Below are positions 14,669 through 24,001 of a stretch of 64,000 bases of DNA, in pieces (position 1 is the stretch's first letter; the number at the start of each line of letters is the position of its first letter). The notes below the pieces were generated by a model that searched no databases, had not been told where the DNA came from, and was given only the letters and a program-made list of their open reading frames with translations. The stretch lies in the NCBI GenBank assembly GCA_016285455.1, contig JAEEQS010000005.1, positions 62,001 to 126,000 of the forward strand. Direction: 5' to 3'. The position numbers and the translations under genes are program-made. The stretch is from Bacteroidales bacterium (GTDB lineage: Bacteria; Bacteroidota; Bacteroidia; Bacteroidales; UBA932).

Positions 14669-17600
14669 TTAGTATTCGTCCCAGCTCTTTATCTGAACCT
14701 GTTCCAGATCCATATTGCAGAAGGCGCTTATGAATTCACGGGCCAGGCGGGTATTGGTCAGAAGCTGGATATTGAAGTCTACGGCGGCTCGCCTTACCTT
14801 GTATCCGTTATCTAGCTCTGTCTTGGTCAGGTTCTTTGGTATGTTTACCACCATATCTATCTTCTTTTCCCTTATAAGATCCAGAGCCTGAGGACTCTTG
14901 CCTTTTTCGCTCGGCCAATAGACCAGATTTGTCTGTATATTGTTGTCTTTGAGGTATCTGTAGGTTCCTCCGGTAGCGTATAGCTTGTATCCTTTACGGC
15001 TCAGCTTCTTGCAGGCTTCTAGCATTTCCGCCTTTTCCTTGCCGTCTCCTGTAGAAAGAAGAATGCCCTTGGAAGGGATGCTGTAGCCCACGCTGAGCAT
15101 AGACTTGAGGACAGTTTCGGCAGTGTCGTCACCGATGCAGCCGACTTCTCCGGTTGAAGCCATATCTACTCCCAGAACCGGATCTGCTTTCAGAAGCCTG
15201 GAGAAAGAGAACTGCGGGGCCTTAATGCCAACATAGTCCAAGTCAAAGGCGCTCTTGTCCGGAGCCTTGAACTTTTCTCCGGTCATTACCTTTGTAGCCA
15301 GTTCTATGAAGTTTATTTTCAGAACTTTGCTTACGAACGGAAAACTTCTTGAAGCTCTCAGGTTGCACTCGATTACCAGGATGTCATTATCCTTTGCCAT
15401 AAACTGGATGTTGAACGGGCCGCTGATGCAAAGCTCCTGGGCAATTTTCCTTGAGATTTTCTTGAGCCTCCTTACGGTCTCTACATACAGTTTCTGTGGC
15501 GGGAACTGGATGGTAGCGTCTCCGGAATGGACTCCGGCAAACTCTATATGTTCGCTTATGGCGTAGGCAACGATTTCTCCGTTCTTTGCAACGGCGTCAA
15601 ACTCTATCTCCTTGGCGTGCTGGATGAACTCGCTCACCACAACCGGATGCTTCTTGGAAACTTCCGCGGCCATCTGAAGGAACTGCTTGAGTTCGTGATT
15701 GTTGGAGCATACATTCATAGCCGCTCCGCTGAGAACGTAAGACGGTCTTACAAGTACCGGATAGCCCACCTTGTCCACGAATTTGTGGATGTCATCCAGG
15801 GTGGTAAGCTCGCTCCACCTTGGCTGGTTGATGCCCAGCCGGTCCAGCATCGCTGAGAATTTGTGGCGGTCTTCCGCGTTGTCTATAGACAGGGCAGAAG
15901 TTCCAAGAATTCTCACGTTGGCATCGTTAAGCCTCATTGCCAGATTGTTAGGTATCTGGCCACCCATACTTACAACCACTCCGTGTGGAGCCTCCAGCTC
16001 GTAGATGTCCATCACTCTCTCGTATGTGAGCTCGTCAAAATAGAGGCGGTCGCACATATCGTAGTCTGTTGATACGGTCTCAGGGTTGTAGTTTATCATA
16101 ACTCCCCTCCAGCCGCATTTTCTAATAGTATTCAGGCAGTTGACGCTGCACCAGTCGAATTCCACAGAGCTTCCAATGCGGTATGCTCCGCTTCCTAGAA
16201 CTATTATGGACTTGTGGTCTTTCTCGTAGTCTATGTCGTGATGGTCTCCGTTGTAGGTTAGGTAAAGGTAGTTGGTCTTTGCAGGGAATTCCGCTGCCAA
16301 TGTGTCTATTTGCTTAACTACGGGGTTGATTCCCAGCGCCTTGCGATATTCTCTGACTTTCAGCGCATAACTGTCCGGATCCGCTTTTCTCTTCAGAACC
16401 AGCCTACCTATCTGGAAGTCTGAGAAACCATTGGCCTTTGCAAGCCGCATAGTTTCCGCATCCAGCTGCCTCAGGTCGCTGAGCTTTGAAAGATTCTTGC
16501 CAATCAGGTAGATGTTGTAGAGTTTCTGAAGGAACCACTTGTCTATCTTGGTGGCCTCGTGCACTTTGTCTACGGTGTAGCCTGCCTCGTAAGCCTTGGC
16601 AATCACAAATATGCGGCTGTCTGTAGGCTCCTTGAGCTCTTTTTCTATGTCATCCACCTTCATCTCCTTGTTGGCTACGAATCCGTGAGCGCCGCGGCCT
16701 ATCATACGGAGGCCTTTCTGGATAACTTCTTCAAAGCTCCTTCCAATGGCCATTACTTCTCCAACGCTCTTCATACTGCTGCCAATCAGGCGGCTGACTC
16801 CGTGGAACTTGCTAAGGTCCCAGCGTGGAATCTTGCAGACTATGTAGTCAAGAGCCGGCTCAAAGAATGCCGGAGTAGTCTTTGTTACAGAGTTTTTCAG
16901 CTGGAACAGTCCATACCCAAGGCCTAGCTTTGCGGCCACAAAAGCCAGAGGATATCCAGTAGCCTTGGACGCCAAGGCGGATGAACGGCTCAGGCGTGCG
17001 TTCACTTCTATAACTCTGTAATCTTCGCTCTTTGGGTCAAAGGCATATTGCACGTTGCATTCTCCAACTATTCCTATGTGACGTACTATCTTGATAGATA
17101 ACTCTCTGAGCCAATGGTACTCGTGGTTGGTAAGAGTTTGGGAAGGGGCTACAACTATGCTTTCTCCAGTATGGATTCCCAGAGGGTCAAAGTTCTCCAT
17201 ATTGCAGACCGTTATGCAGTTGTCAAACCTGTCGCGGACAACCTCGTATTCAATCTCTTTCCATCCTTTCAGCGATTTTTCCACCAGAACTTGGGGAGAG
17301 AAGGTGAAAGCCTTGGCGGTTAGCTTCTTGAGCTCTGTGTCGTTGTTGCAGAATCCGCTGCCAAGTCCGCCCAGGGCATATGCCGCTCTCACGATTACCG
17401 GATAGCCTAGTTCATTGGCAGCCTTTAGAGCATCTTCTGTGTTTTCTACAGCATGGCTTTTAATGGTCTTTACAGAAATTTCATCTAGTTTCTTAACGAA
17501 TAGTTCTCTGTCTTCAGTATCCATAATGGCCTGGACAGGAGTTCCTAGTACCTGTACACCATACTTTTCCAGAACGCCGCTCCGGAACAGTTCCACTCCG

Positions 17601-17893
17601 CAGTTCAGGGCCGTCTGGCCTCCGAAAGAGAGAAGTATTCCCTGCGGCTTTTCCTTCTGGATGACCTTCTCAACAAAATAAGGGGTTACTGGCAGGAAGT
17701 AAATCTTGTCAGCGATTCCATCCGAAGTCTGCACGGTAGCGATGTTGGGGTTAATGAGCACGGTCTTGATGTGCTCTTCCTTCATCGCCTTGAGGGCCTG
17801 TGAGCCTGAATAGTCGAATTCTCCGGCCTCACCGATTTTCAGTGCGCCGGAACCCAGTATCAGGACTTTCTTTATGGTTTTTGAAGTCTTCAT
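14669..17893 (-). CDS. carB: Carbamoyl-phosphate synthase large subunit
   Basis: 1074 aa, the usual full length. Two ATP-grasp halves are visible: the first starts 'KKVLILGSGALKIGEAGEFDYSG' read as the family's phosphate-binding start near residue 9, with 'ARLSRSSALASKATGYPLA' near 300; the second starts 'SIIVLGSGAYRIGSSVEFD' near 565. The last ~140 residues form the MGS-like allosteric domain ('KGILLSTGDGKEKAEM' onward). It makes carbamoyl phosphate from bicarbonate, ATP and ammonia delivered by CarA, for pyrimidine and arginine synthesis. The ATG directly follows the carA stop, so the two are coupled. Confidence 0.97.
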   Translation of the reverse strand: MKTSKTIKKVLILGSGALKIGEAGEFDYSGSQALKAMKEEHIKTVLINPNIATVQTSDGIADKIYFLPVTPYFVEKVIQKEKPQGILLSFGGQTALNCGVELFRSGVLEKYGVQVLGTPVQAIMDTEDRELFVKKLDEISVKTIKSHAVENTEDALKAANELGYPVIVRAAYALGGLGSGFCNNDTELKKLTAKAFTFSPQVLVEKSLKGWKEIEYEVVRDRFDNCITVCNMENFDPLGIHTGESIVVAPSQTLTNHEYHWLRELSIKIVRHIGIVGECNVQYAFDPKSEDYRVIEVNARLSRSSALASKATGYPLAFVAAKLGLGYGLFQLKNSVTKTTPAFFEPALDYIVCKIPRWDLSKFHGVSRLIGSSMKSVGEVMAIGRSFEEVIQKGLRMIGRGAHGFVANKEMKVDDIEKELKEPTDSRIFVIAKAYEAGYTVDKVHEATKIDKWFLQKLYNIYLIGKNLSKLSDLRQLDAETMRLAKANGFSDFQIGRLVLKRKADPDSYALKVREYRKALGINPVVKQIDTLAAEFPAKTNYLYLTYNGDHHDIDYEKDHKSIIVLGSGAYRIGSSVEFDWCSVNCLNTIRKCGWRGVMINYNPETVSTDYDMCDRLYFDELTYERVMDIYELEAPHGVVVSMGGQIPNNLAMRLNDANVRILGTSALSIDNAEDRHKFSAMLDRLGINQPRWSELTTLDDIHKFVDKVGYPVLVRPSYVLSGAAMNVCSNNHELKQFLQMAAEVSKKHPVVVSEFIQHAKEIEFDAVAKNGEIVAYAISEHIEFAGVHSGDATIQFPPQKLYVETVRRLKKISRKIAQELCISGPFNIQFMAKDNDILVIECNLRASRSFPFVSKVLKINFIELATKVMTGEKFKAPDKSAFDLDYVGIKAPQFSFSRLLKADPVLGVDMASTGEVGCIGDDTAETVLKSMLSVGYSIPSKGILLSTGDGKEKAEMLEACKKLSRKGYKLYATGGTYRYLKDNNIQTNLVYWPSEKGKSPQALDLIREKKIDMVVNIPKNLTKTELDNGYKVRRAAVDFNIQLLTNTRLAREFISAFCNMDLEQVQIKSWDEY

Positions 17894-18970
17894 CTACAGG
17901 AGTTTAATGAACTGGTCAAACAGGAATTCAGTGTCGGTAGGGCCGCTTGTGGCCTCCGGATGGAACTGGGCGGAGAAGAACGGTTTCTTCTTGTGGCGGA
18001 TGCCCTCGTTTGTGCCGTCGTTCATATTCACGAACAACGGCTCCCAGTCTTTTCCGAGTGTTGAATCATCCACAGCAAATCCGTGGTTTTGGCTGGTTAT
18101 AAAGCATTTGTCAGTTCCAAGCATCATAACCGGCTGGTTGTGGCTGCGGTGGCCGTACTTGAGCTTATAGGTCTTGGCTCCGGCGGCTCTTGCCATCAGC
18201 TGGTTACCCATACATATTCCGAAAATTGGCTTGTTCCCTTTCATCGCTGTCTTGAGATGCTCCACAGCCTTGGTGCAGAGCTCAGGGTTTCCCGGACCGT
18301 TGGAGATGAAAAGCCCGTCCCAGTCCAGAGTGTTGAAGTCGTAGTCCCACGGTACCCGAATAACTTCTACATTCCTGTTTATAAGGCATCTGAGTATATT
18401 GTTCTTGACTCCGCAATCCACCAGAGCCACTCTCTTGCTCCCTTTGCCGTAGGTTACGGCCTTCTTGCAGGAAACTATGTCTACCTGGTTATCTAGGTTA
18501 GGGTCGGCGATAGGGCTGTATTTCTTGCTGCCAGCGGGAACTATCCTTCCCAGCATAGCGCCGTTATCGCGGAGAACCTTAGTAAGCTCCCTTGTGTCAA
18601 CTCCGTAAATTCCTGGAATCTTCTGGCTTTTGAGCCATTGGTCCAGGCTTCTGGCGGAATCCCAGTGGCTGTAGTTTTCCGAGTAGCAGGAAATGACCAG
18701 GGCTCTCACGTGAATCTTGTCTGATTCAAACACCCTGGAAATCCCGTTTTCGTCTACTGTGTCGTCAGGAACTCCGTAGTTTCCAATGATAGGGTAGGTT
18801 ATGCAGAGTATCTGGCCGGAATAAGAGGGATCTGTAAGGCTTTCTGGATAGCCAACCATTGCGGTGTTGAACACCACCTCTCCGTCTGCACTCTTCTGGT
18901 ACCCAAAAGAATAGCCCTGAAACTCAAGGCCATTCTCTAAAACTAGTTTTATGTTTTTTGGTGACTGCAT
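17894..18970 (-). CDS. carA: Carbamoyl-phosphate synthase small (glutaminase) subunit
   Basis: 358 aa from the ATG at 18970; a TTG at 18976 in the same frame would add two residues and is less likely. The N-terminal domain ('LEDGLEFQG'-type opening, here 'LENGLEFQGYSFG') is followed by a class I glutamine amidotransferase domain with the nucleophile in 'FGICMGNQLMA' and the His/Glu pair in 'AQFHPEATSGP'. It splits glutamine and feeds ammonia to CarB. The stop abuts the carB start. It begins 27 bp after the upstream dipeptidase gene with no hairpin between, so readthrough is likely. Confidence 0.96.
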   Translation of the reverse strand: MQSPKNIKLVLENGLEFQGYSFGYQKSADGEVVFNTAMVGYPESLTDPSYSGQILCITYPIIGNYGVPDDTVDENGISRVFESDKIHVRALVISCYSENYSHWDSARSLDQWLKSQKIPGIYGVDTRELTKVLRDNGAMLGRIVPAGSKKYSPIADPNLDNQVDIVSCKKAVTYGKGSKRVALVDCGVKNNILRCLINRNVEVIRVPWDYDFNTLDWDGLFISNGPGNPELCTKAVEHLKTAMKGNKPIFGICMGNQLMARAAGAKTYKLKYGHRSHNQPVMMLGTDKCFITSQNHGFAVDDSTLGKDWEPLFVNMNDGTNEGIRHKKKPFFSAQFHPEATSGPTDTEFLFDQFIKLL

Positions 18971-18997
18971 CTTCAAAGGTTCAAATCAGGGCGCAAT

Positions 18998-20596
18998 TTA
19001 CAAACTTCTTGCGAAAATTCCCCAGAATTCTTCTCTCATTTCTTCCCAGGTTCTCTGCTGGGATGCGCTTAGGCGGCTGCAGTAGCTGTTCAGAAGTTCT
19101 ATGGCCTCTTCCTTTCTGCCTTCCTTGATCAGGCGTGCCGCCTTTTCTTCAAGAGAAGTGGCGTCGCCGAAAATGGTATCATCATAGTATTCCAGAGCCT
19201 TTTTCATCTTGTCTTTGGTCCTGTCCCATCCGAATGCCGCCAGGCGGTTCGTTTCCCTGAATCTCCAGATGGCAGCGTCTTTTCTGTAGCGTTTCTGGCC
19301 GCAGACTTCAAAGCCCGCCGGAAGCTTTGTCTGCCCGGCATAGATTGGAACTCTAGGAGTAAGAGCTGGTATGTCAAAGGCAAAATAAGCCACTCCTCCC
19401 ACCTCGTCAGGAAGCCAAGACCTGAGTTTGATTATCTCTGAATATGAGCATTGTATGACAGAAATTGTGTATGCCCAAGATACCGTTCCAGGCTTTAGGC
19501 TGTTGAGCAGAGAACGGGTAGCGTTGGTCATATAAGGGCTAACCGGACAGGTTGTATCTGATACCGTAACCAGTTCTCCGTTTTCGTTCCTAATCCATCT
19601 CTTGACTTCTGTATTGAGGTTTTTGAGCATATCAAATTCGGTTCCTTCGTAGGTGGAACGGTAAAGCTCAAACATCTGGCGGGCAGACACTTTCTTTTCC
19701 GGCTTTATGCTGAACGGAATTTCCTCGTCTGTCATCTTCAGTCCCAGGGCTGGAGCCAGGGCGTTGAAGACAAACACCTCCCTGTGAGAAAAGTTTTTGC
19801 CTTTCTGCCCGTCTTCAGATACCATCTTATAGAACTTGAATTCAGATTTTCCGTCCCACAGCCCAAGTTCCAGGCATCTTTCCTTCAGGTCAGAGGAGTA
19901 CATAAATCTATCGGGATCAGAAAAATCAACCGTTCCTATTCTTGGCACATTGGCGCTTATGCCCACGTGATCATCCGGAATCCTCTGTGCAACCCAAAGA
20001 GCTCCCGGCTTCTTTCCGCTCTTTCCGGTTCCGTAAATCTCAAAGAACCAGGCCTCTTTCTTGTCTATAACCGTGAGGCATTCTCCGTTGTCTGCAAATC
20101 CGTATTCTTCTGCCAGGCTTCCCATCAGGCGGATGGCGTCTCTGGCTGTTGAGCACCTCTGAAGCGCCACTCTTTCAAGCTCTTCTATAAGGAACAAGGC
20201 ATCTCCACGGCGCAGATCCTGGCGGCCTTCGGTTGTGGTTTCTCCAATTGCCAGCTGCTTTTCATTCATGCACGGATAGGCCACGTTCATATACCGGAAA
20301 GTCTCTTCCGCGGGTGCGGGGATGCTGCCTTTGACTTCCACTCCTCTGGTGTCAAATGGTTCTTCTGTGTGCATCAGTCCCCAGCGGATCTCATCAACGC
20401 TACCGGGAGCAAATGCCTTTCTAGGCTCCATAGTGAGCCAGGTCCTGAAATTGGAGTCGCAAGTATGGGCTGTCATCACAGAACCGTCGTCAGAAGCGTT
20501 TTTTCCTACTACTATAGAAGTGCATTGCGCTGCAGACCGGCTCGGCAGAAAGGCCAGGAGAACAAGCATTGCTGATGATATGATTAACTTCCTCAT
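18998..20596 (-). CDS. C69-family dipeptidase (Ntn hydrolase), copy 1
   Basis: 532 aa. A signal peptide ending 'SRSAAQ' runs directly into Cys25 of 'CTSIVVGKNASDDGS', the N-terminal nucleophile motif of peptidase family C69; removal of the leader therefore exposes the catalytic cysteine. It would act outside the inner membrane on dipeptides. The C-terminus carries a helical tail ('EEKAARLIKEGRKEEAIELL' onward) that is nearly identical to that of the neighbour at 20603-22225. The two genes are 6 bp apart and are clear paralogues over their whole length. Confidence 0.92.
   Translation of the reverse strand: MRKLIISSAMLVLLAFLPSRSAAQCTSIVVGKNASDDGSVMTAHTCDSNFRTWLTMEPRKAFAPGSVDEIRWGLMHTEEPFDTRGVEVKGSIPAPAEETFRYMNVAYPCMNEKQLAIGETTTEGRQDLRRGDALFLIEELERVALQRCSTARDAIRLMGSLAEEYGFADNGECLTVIDKKEAWFFEIYGTGKSGKKPGALWVAQRIPDDHVGISANVPRIGTVDFSDPDRFMYSSDLKERCLELGLWDGKSEFKFYKMVSEDGQKGKNFSHREVFVFNALAPALGLKMTDEEIPFSIKPEKKVSARQMFELYRSTYEGTEFDMLKNLNTEVKRWIRNENGELVTVSDTTCPVSPYMTNATRSLLNSLKPGTVSWAYTISVIQCSYSEIIKLRSWLPDEVGGVAYFAFDIPALTPRVPIYAGQTKLPAGFEVCGQKRYRKDAAIWRFRETNRLAAFGWDRTKDKMKKALEYYDDTIFGDATSLEEKAARLIKEGRKEEAIELLNSYCSRLSASQQRTWEEMREEFWGIFARSL
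19022..19150. repeat. Near-identical 129-bp direct repeat, copy A
   Basis: These bases at the 3' end of dipeptidase copy 1 match 20627-20755 with three mismatches; the first 81 bp (19022-19102) are identical. The offset is 1605 bp. The rest of the two genes is clearly more diverged, which suggests recent gene conversion of the tails. Confidence 0.85.
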
Positions 20597-20602
20597 TTCT
20601 AA

Positions 20603-22225
20603 TTACATGCTGCGGGCAAATATGCTCCAGAATTCTTCTCTCATTTCTTCCCAGGTTCTCTGCTGGGATGCGCTTAGGCGGCTGCAGTAGCTGTTCAGAA
20701 GTTCTATTGCCTCTTCCTTTTTGCCTTCCTTGATCAGTCGTGCCGCCTTTTCTTCCAGCGCCTTGGTGTCTTCAAACAACATCTGGTCATACTCAGCCAA
20801 GGCTTTTCTCACGCGGTCTTTGGTTCTGTCCCAGCCGATGGTGGCCACGCGGTTTGTTTCCCTGAACTTCCAGATAGCGGCGTCTTTGCGGTAGCGGTGC
20901 TGGCCACATACGTCAAATCCGGCAGGGAGTTTTGTCTGGCCGGCGTAGATAGGAACTCTAGGAGTCTGGGCAGGGTTGTCAAAGGCAAAGTATGCCACTC
21001 CGCCAACTTCATCGGGGAGCCAGCCCCTCAGTTTAACTATCTCTGAATAAGAGCACTGGATAACGGCTATTGTTCTCCTTCTAGGGGCGCAGCCAGGCTT
21101 GAGCATATTCAGCAGTTCTCTGGTGTCGTTAGTCATAAAAGTGCTGATAGGGGCGGTGGTATCGGTGACGGTTTTCATTCCTCCGTCTTCTCCCCTGACT
21201 CTTTTTTTGACAGCTACTTTAAGGTCCTTAACCTGGTCAAATTCGGTGCCGTCGTAGGTCTGCCTATAAAGCTCGAACATCTTCTGTGCAGATACTTTTT
21301 CCTTCGGCTTTACGGAGAAAGGCATCTCGTCGTCTTCAAACTTGAGGCCCAGATCCGGAGCCAAGGTGCTCAGAACAAAGAACTCCCTGTAGCTGAAGTT
21401 CTTCTTTTCTGAACTTACCATCGGCCAGAACTTGAACGGAGATTTTCCGTCCCATAGTCCCAGCTCCTTGCATCTTTCCTTCAGGTCGGAAGCATACATG
21501 AACTTGTCCGGATTCTTGAAATCTATCACCTCGATTCTCGGGATGTTTGCGCTTATGCACACGTGGTCGTCAGGTATTCTCTGTGCCGCCCACAGAGCGC
21601 CAGGCTTCTTGCCGCTTTTTCCGCTGCCGTAAATCTCAAAAAGCCAGGCTTCTTGCTTGTCTATTACCGTAAGGCTTTCTCCCCAGTCTCCATAGCCGTA
21701 CTCTTCCGCAAGGCTTCCCATCAGGGCAATTGCATCTCGTGCCGTGGAGCATCTTTGCAGGGCTATTCTCTCCAGCTCTTCTATCTGGAACAACCCGTCT
21801 TTGTTCACCAGCTCACGCTTTCCATCGGTAGTGGTCTCTCCCATAGCCAGCTGCTTCTCGTTCATGCACGGGTAGGCAACGTTCAGGTATCGGAAAGTTT
21901 CTTCCGCCGGTGCCGGAATCTGTCCCTTAACGGTTGTATTCCTCAGATCGTAAGGCTCTTCCGTATGAAGCAGTCCCCAGCGTATCACATCAAAGCTTCC
22001 CGCCTCAAACACTTTCCGGGGCTCCATTGTCACCCAGGTCCTGTAATTAGCGTCACAGGTATGGGCTGTCATCACAGACCCGTCGTCGGAGGCTAGCCGG
22101 CCTACCACAATAGAGGTGCAGCTTTCCTTTATGGGTTCATTTTCAGGAAGATAAGGTACAACCTGCGCAAATGCGGATGCGCCAAACATCAAGACAAATA
22201 AAATCGCTGAGTAATACTTTTTCAT
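20603..22225 (-). CDS. C69-family dipeptidase (Ntn hydrolase), copy 2
   Basis: 540 aa, paralogue of the next gene downstream. The signal peptide ends near 'GASAFAQ', but the nucleophile motif 'CTSIVVGRLASDDGS' begins only at Cys36, so a short propeptide ('VVPYLPENEPIKES') must also be removed, as in classical C69 zymogens; copy 1 lacks this propeptide. Conserved blocks such as 'LNVAYPCMNEKQLAMGETTT' and 'GKSGKKPGALWAAQRIPDDH' are shared by both. The difference at the N-terminus implies different maturation. It follows the small secreted-protein gene by 16 bp. Confidence 0.92.
   Translation of the reverse strand: MKKYYSAILFVLMFGASAFAQVVPYLPENEPIKESCTSIVVGRLASDDGSVMTAHTCDANYRTWVTMEPRKVFEAGSFDVIRWGLLHTEEPYDLRNTTVKGQIPAPAEETFRYLNVAYPCMNEKQLAMGETTTDGKRELVNKDGLFQIEELERIALQRCSTARDAIALMGSLAEEYGYGDWGESLTVIDKQEAWLFEIYGSGKSGKKPGALWAAQRIPDDHVCISANIPRIEVIDFKNPDKFMYASDLKERCKELGLWDGKSPFKFWPMVSSEKKNFSYREFFVLSTLAPDLGLKFEDDEMPFSVKPKEKVSAQKMFELYRQTYDGTEFDQVKDLKVAVKKRVRGEDGGMKTVTDTTAPISTFMTNDTRELLNMLKPGCAPRRRTIAVIQCSYSEIVKLRGWLPDEVGGVAYFAFDNPAQTPRVPIYAGQTKLPAGFDVCGQHRYRKDAAIWKFRETNRVATIGWDRTKDRVRKALAEYDQMLFEDTKALEEKAARLIKEGKKEEAIELLNSYCSRLSASQQRTWEEMREEFWSIFARSM
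20627..20755. repeat. Near-identical 129-bp direct repeat, copy B
   Basis: Partner of 19022-19150, at the 3' end of dipeptidase copy 2. The 81-bp identical core is 20627-20707. Both copies encode the same C-terminal tail, including 'NSYCSRLSASQQRTWEEMRE'. Confidence 0.85.
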
Positions 22226-22241
22226 ATTAAAAACACTTTAA

Positions 22242-22895
22242 TTATTTCCAATGATAGCCGTTTTTGATGGAGAAGATGTCGTCTCTGGTGTCCAGAGTCC
22301 ATTTGTTGTTTGGAGACAGAAAGAAATTGTTCATATGGGAACCGGTTCTGGCAATGAATCCTGGTATTCCCATAGCCTTGGCGGCGGCTCCCCACAGAAA
22401 ATTCCCGAAGTTGTATTTGTTGTGGGCAACATAACCTTCTTTCTTTGTGTAGGTTATGTATAGCACGTTGTCATCTGCCCCGTAGTCTGAATTTCTAGCA
22501 AAGTCCAGTACCCCGCCGTAATTGCTTCTGAATGTCAGATACAAAGAACCAAGAAGAAGACCGTGGTGAAGGCCCTTGTAGACTCCGGCCTTCTTGAGTG
22601 CAGTCCTTATGAAATTCCTGTCAACGAGTACAGCCTTTGTTGAGCTGTCTATCTGGAGAGGATCGTTCACAGGATCTGCAAACCGTGCAACAATAGGCTC
22701 TGCGATACCCTTTTGTGATAAAACCAATGAGTTTGAAACCCCTGGCACTAAAACCTTTCCGGCAAACGATCCGTCTTCTTTGAAACTGTAGCACATATCT
22801 GGACTTACACCCTCTGAGGCCTGTGAATAGGAGGCCGTTGCCAGTGAAAACACAGCAAATAAAAGGAGAATCAGTCTATGGCCCAACTTGCACAT
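22242..22895 (-). CDS. Secreted protein, possibly related to bacterial toxin-44-like domains
   Basis: 217 aa with a signal peptide ending near 'ATASYSQA'. The C-terminal third has 'GGVLDFARNSDYG', then 'FGNFLWGAAAKAMGI', 'SHMNNFF' and a final 'DDIFSIKNGYHW'. The order 'DF..., FGN(F/Y)..GA, ...GY' recalls the small toxin-44 effector domain found at the ends of polymorphic toxins and in secreted Bacteroidetes proteins. The match is by eye and partial, and no immunity gene is recognisable next door. It is the first gene of the run that leads into the C69 dipeptidases (16 bp). A -7-like TAAATTTG at 22907-22900 would leave almost no leader. Confidence 0.55.
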   Translation of the reverse strand: MCKLGHRLILLLFAVFSLATASYSQASEGVSPDMCYSFKEDGSFAGKVLVPGVSNSLVLSQKGIAEPIVARFADPVNDPLQIDSSTKAVLVDRNFIRTALKKAGVYKGLHHGLLLGSLYLTFRSNYGGVLDFARNSDYGADDNVLYITYTKKEGYVAHNKYNFGNFLWGAAAKAMGIPGFIARTGSHMNNFFLSPNNKWTLDTRDDIFSIKNGYHWK

Positions 22896-22937
22896 AATAC
22901 AAATTTACTAAGTTTTTGTTATTATTTTTGCAATGCT

Positions 22938-23882
22938 ATGTGGATTACGCTCGGACTTCTTATTTTGGGTATAGCTGTGGGGATGTTACTCCGCGGGCGC
23001 AGCGGCAAATGGGTTTCTGCCGTTGTGATGGCAACCGTGTGCATACTTCTGTTTGTAATGGGAGTTAGAGTCGGTCTGAACGAGGAGATAATAGGAGCCA
23101 TAAAGTCTACAGGAGTTATCTCGGCGATTCTTTTTGTGTTTGGAACTGGAACTTGCATAGTGCTGACCTGGCTGTTTACCAAATATGTCATAGACCGCAA
23201 AAAAGAAGAGGTAGCTGATGCGGATACAGGCAATGTTGAAGCCTCGGGCGGAAGCAGCGGGTTCAAGGATAGCCTGATAATACTCGGCTGTTTTGTGCTG
23301 GGGCTTGTGCTCTCTTTGACAAGAATTTTGCCGGATGCATTCTATGCCCTTGATTTTGAATCTTATGCAGACTGGGTGCTGTATGCTATGCTGCTGTTTG
23401 TGGGAATAAGCATAGGTATGGGGGACAGCATCCTGGCGCTGGTGAAAAAACTGCCTCGCAGAGTATTGTGGCTTCCGCTGGTGGCTCTTCTTGGAACCTG
23501 GATTGGCTCGGTGATAGCGTTTCTTGTAATTAATTCTTTGGGCTATGACCTGTCTTTGCGGCAGGGCGCAACCATCAATACTGCAATGGGTTACTATTCT
23601 CTCTCATCGATATTGACAACCAAGGCCTGGGGAGCTACCATTGGCTCGATCTGCCTTCTGACAAACCTTCTCAGAGAACTGTTTACCATACTATGCGCCA
23701 AGCCGCTGGGCAAAGTCTTCGGAAGATTCGCGTCCACATCCAGCGGAGGCGCCACCGTTACAGACACAAGCCTTCCGATAATCCTCAAGGCAGAAGGCAA
23801 CGGCATACTTCCGGCTGTCCTGTATTTCGGCATCGTGATAAATATTGCCGTTCCGTTCCTTCTTGCCTTCCTTATGATGTAA
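22938..23882 (+). CDS. lysO: LysO-family lysine exporter (DUF340)
   Basis: 314 aa from the ATG at 22938 ('MWITLGLLILGIAVGMLLRG'). The frame is open back to 22878, but that start would overlap the divergent gene and add a non-hydrophobic stretch. The protein has a short N-terminal membrane half, a charged loop near 95-115, and a C-terminal half with the family's 'GMGYYSLSSI' type motif (here 'TAMGYYSLSS') and 'GGATVTDTSLPI'. LysO exports L-lysine and toxic analogues across the inner membrane. It stands alone, divergent from the dipeptidase run; a small palindrome follows its stop. Confidence 0.85.
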   Translation: MWITLGLLILGIAVGMLLRGRSGKWVSAVVMATVCILLFVMGVRVGLNEEIIGAIKSTGVISAILFVFGTGTCIVLTWLFTKYVIDRKKEEVADADTGNVEASGGSSGFKDSLIILGCFVLGLVLSLTRILPDAFYALDFESYADWVLYAMLLFVGISIGMGDSILALVKKLPRRVLWLPLVALLGTWIGSVIAFLVINSLGYDLSLRQGATINTAMGYYSLSSILTTKAWGATIGSICLLTNLLRELFTILCAKPLGKVFGRFASTSSGGATVTDTSLPIILKAEGNGILPAVLYFGIVINIAVPFLLAFLMM

Positions 23883-23884
23883 AA

Positions 23885-23902
23885 CTTGCCGATATCGGCA
23901 AG
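23885..23902. terminator. Weak hairpin after lysO
   Basis: CTTGCC-GATATC-GGCAAG is a perfect 18-bp palindrome starting 3 bases after the stop. The T tract after it is poor, so it may be a weak terminator or a protein-binding site for the histidine operon that follows. Confidence 0.4.
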
Positions 23903-24001
23903 AATTGCTGTTTATTCTCGCAAATTATTCGTAACTTTAACCGATTAAATAGTTTTGGCTACGGAATAACAGTTTTTACAGAATATACTTAACTGATTTA
24001 T

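Noticed and set aside
22895-22938. Start of the LysO gene at 22878, overlapping the divergent gene
   Set aside because: The added 20 residues are not membrane-like, and the ATG at 22938 gives the family's usual N-terminus.
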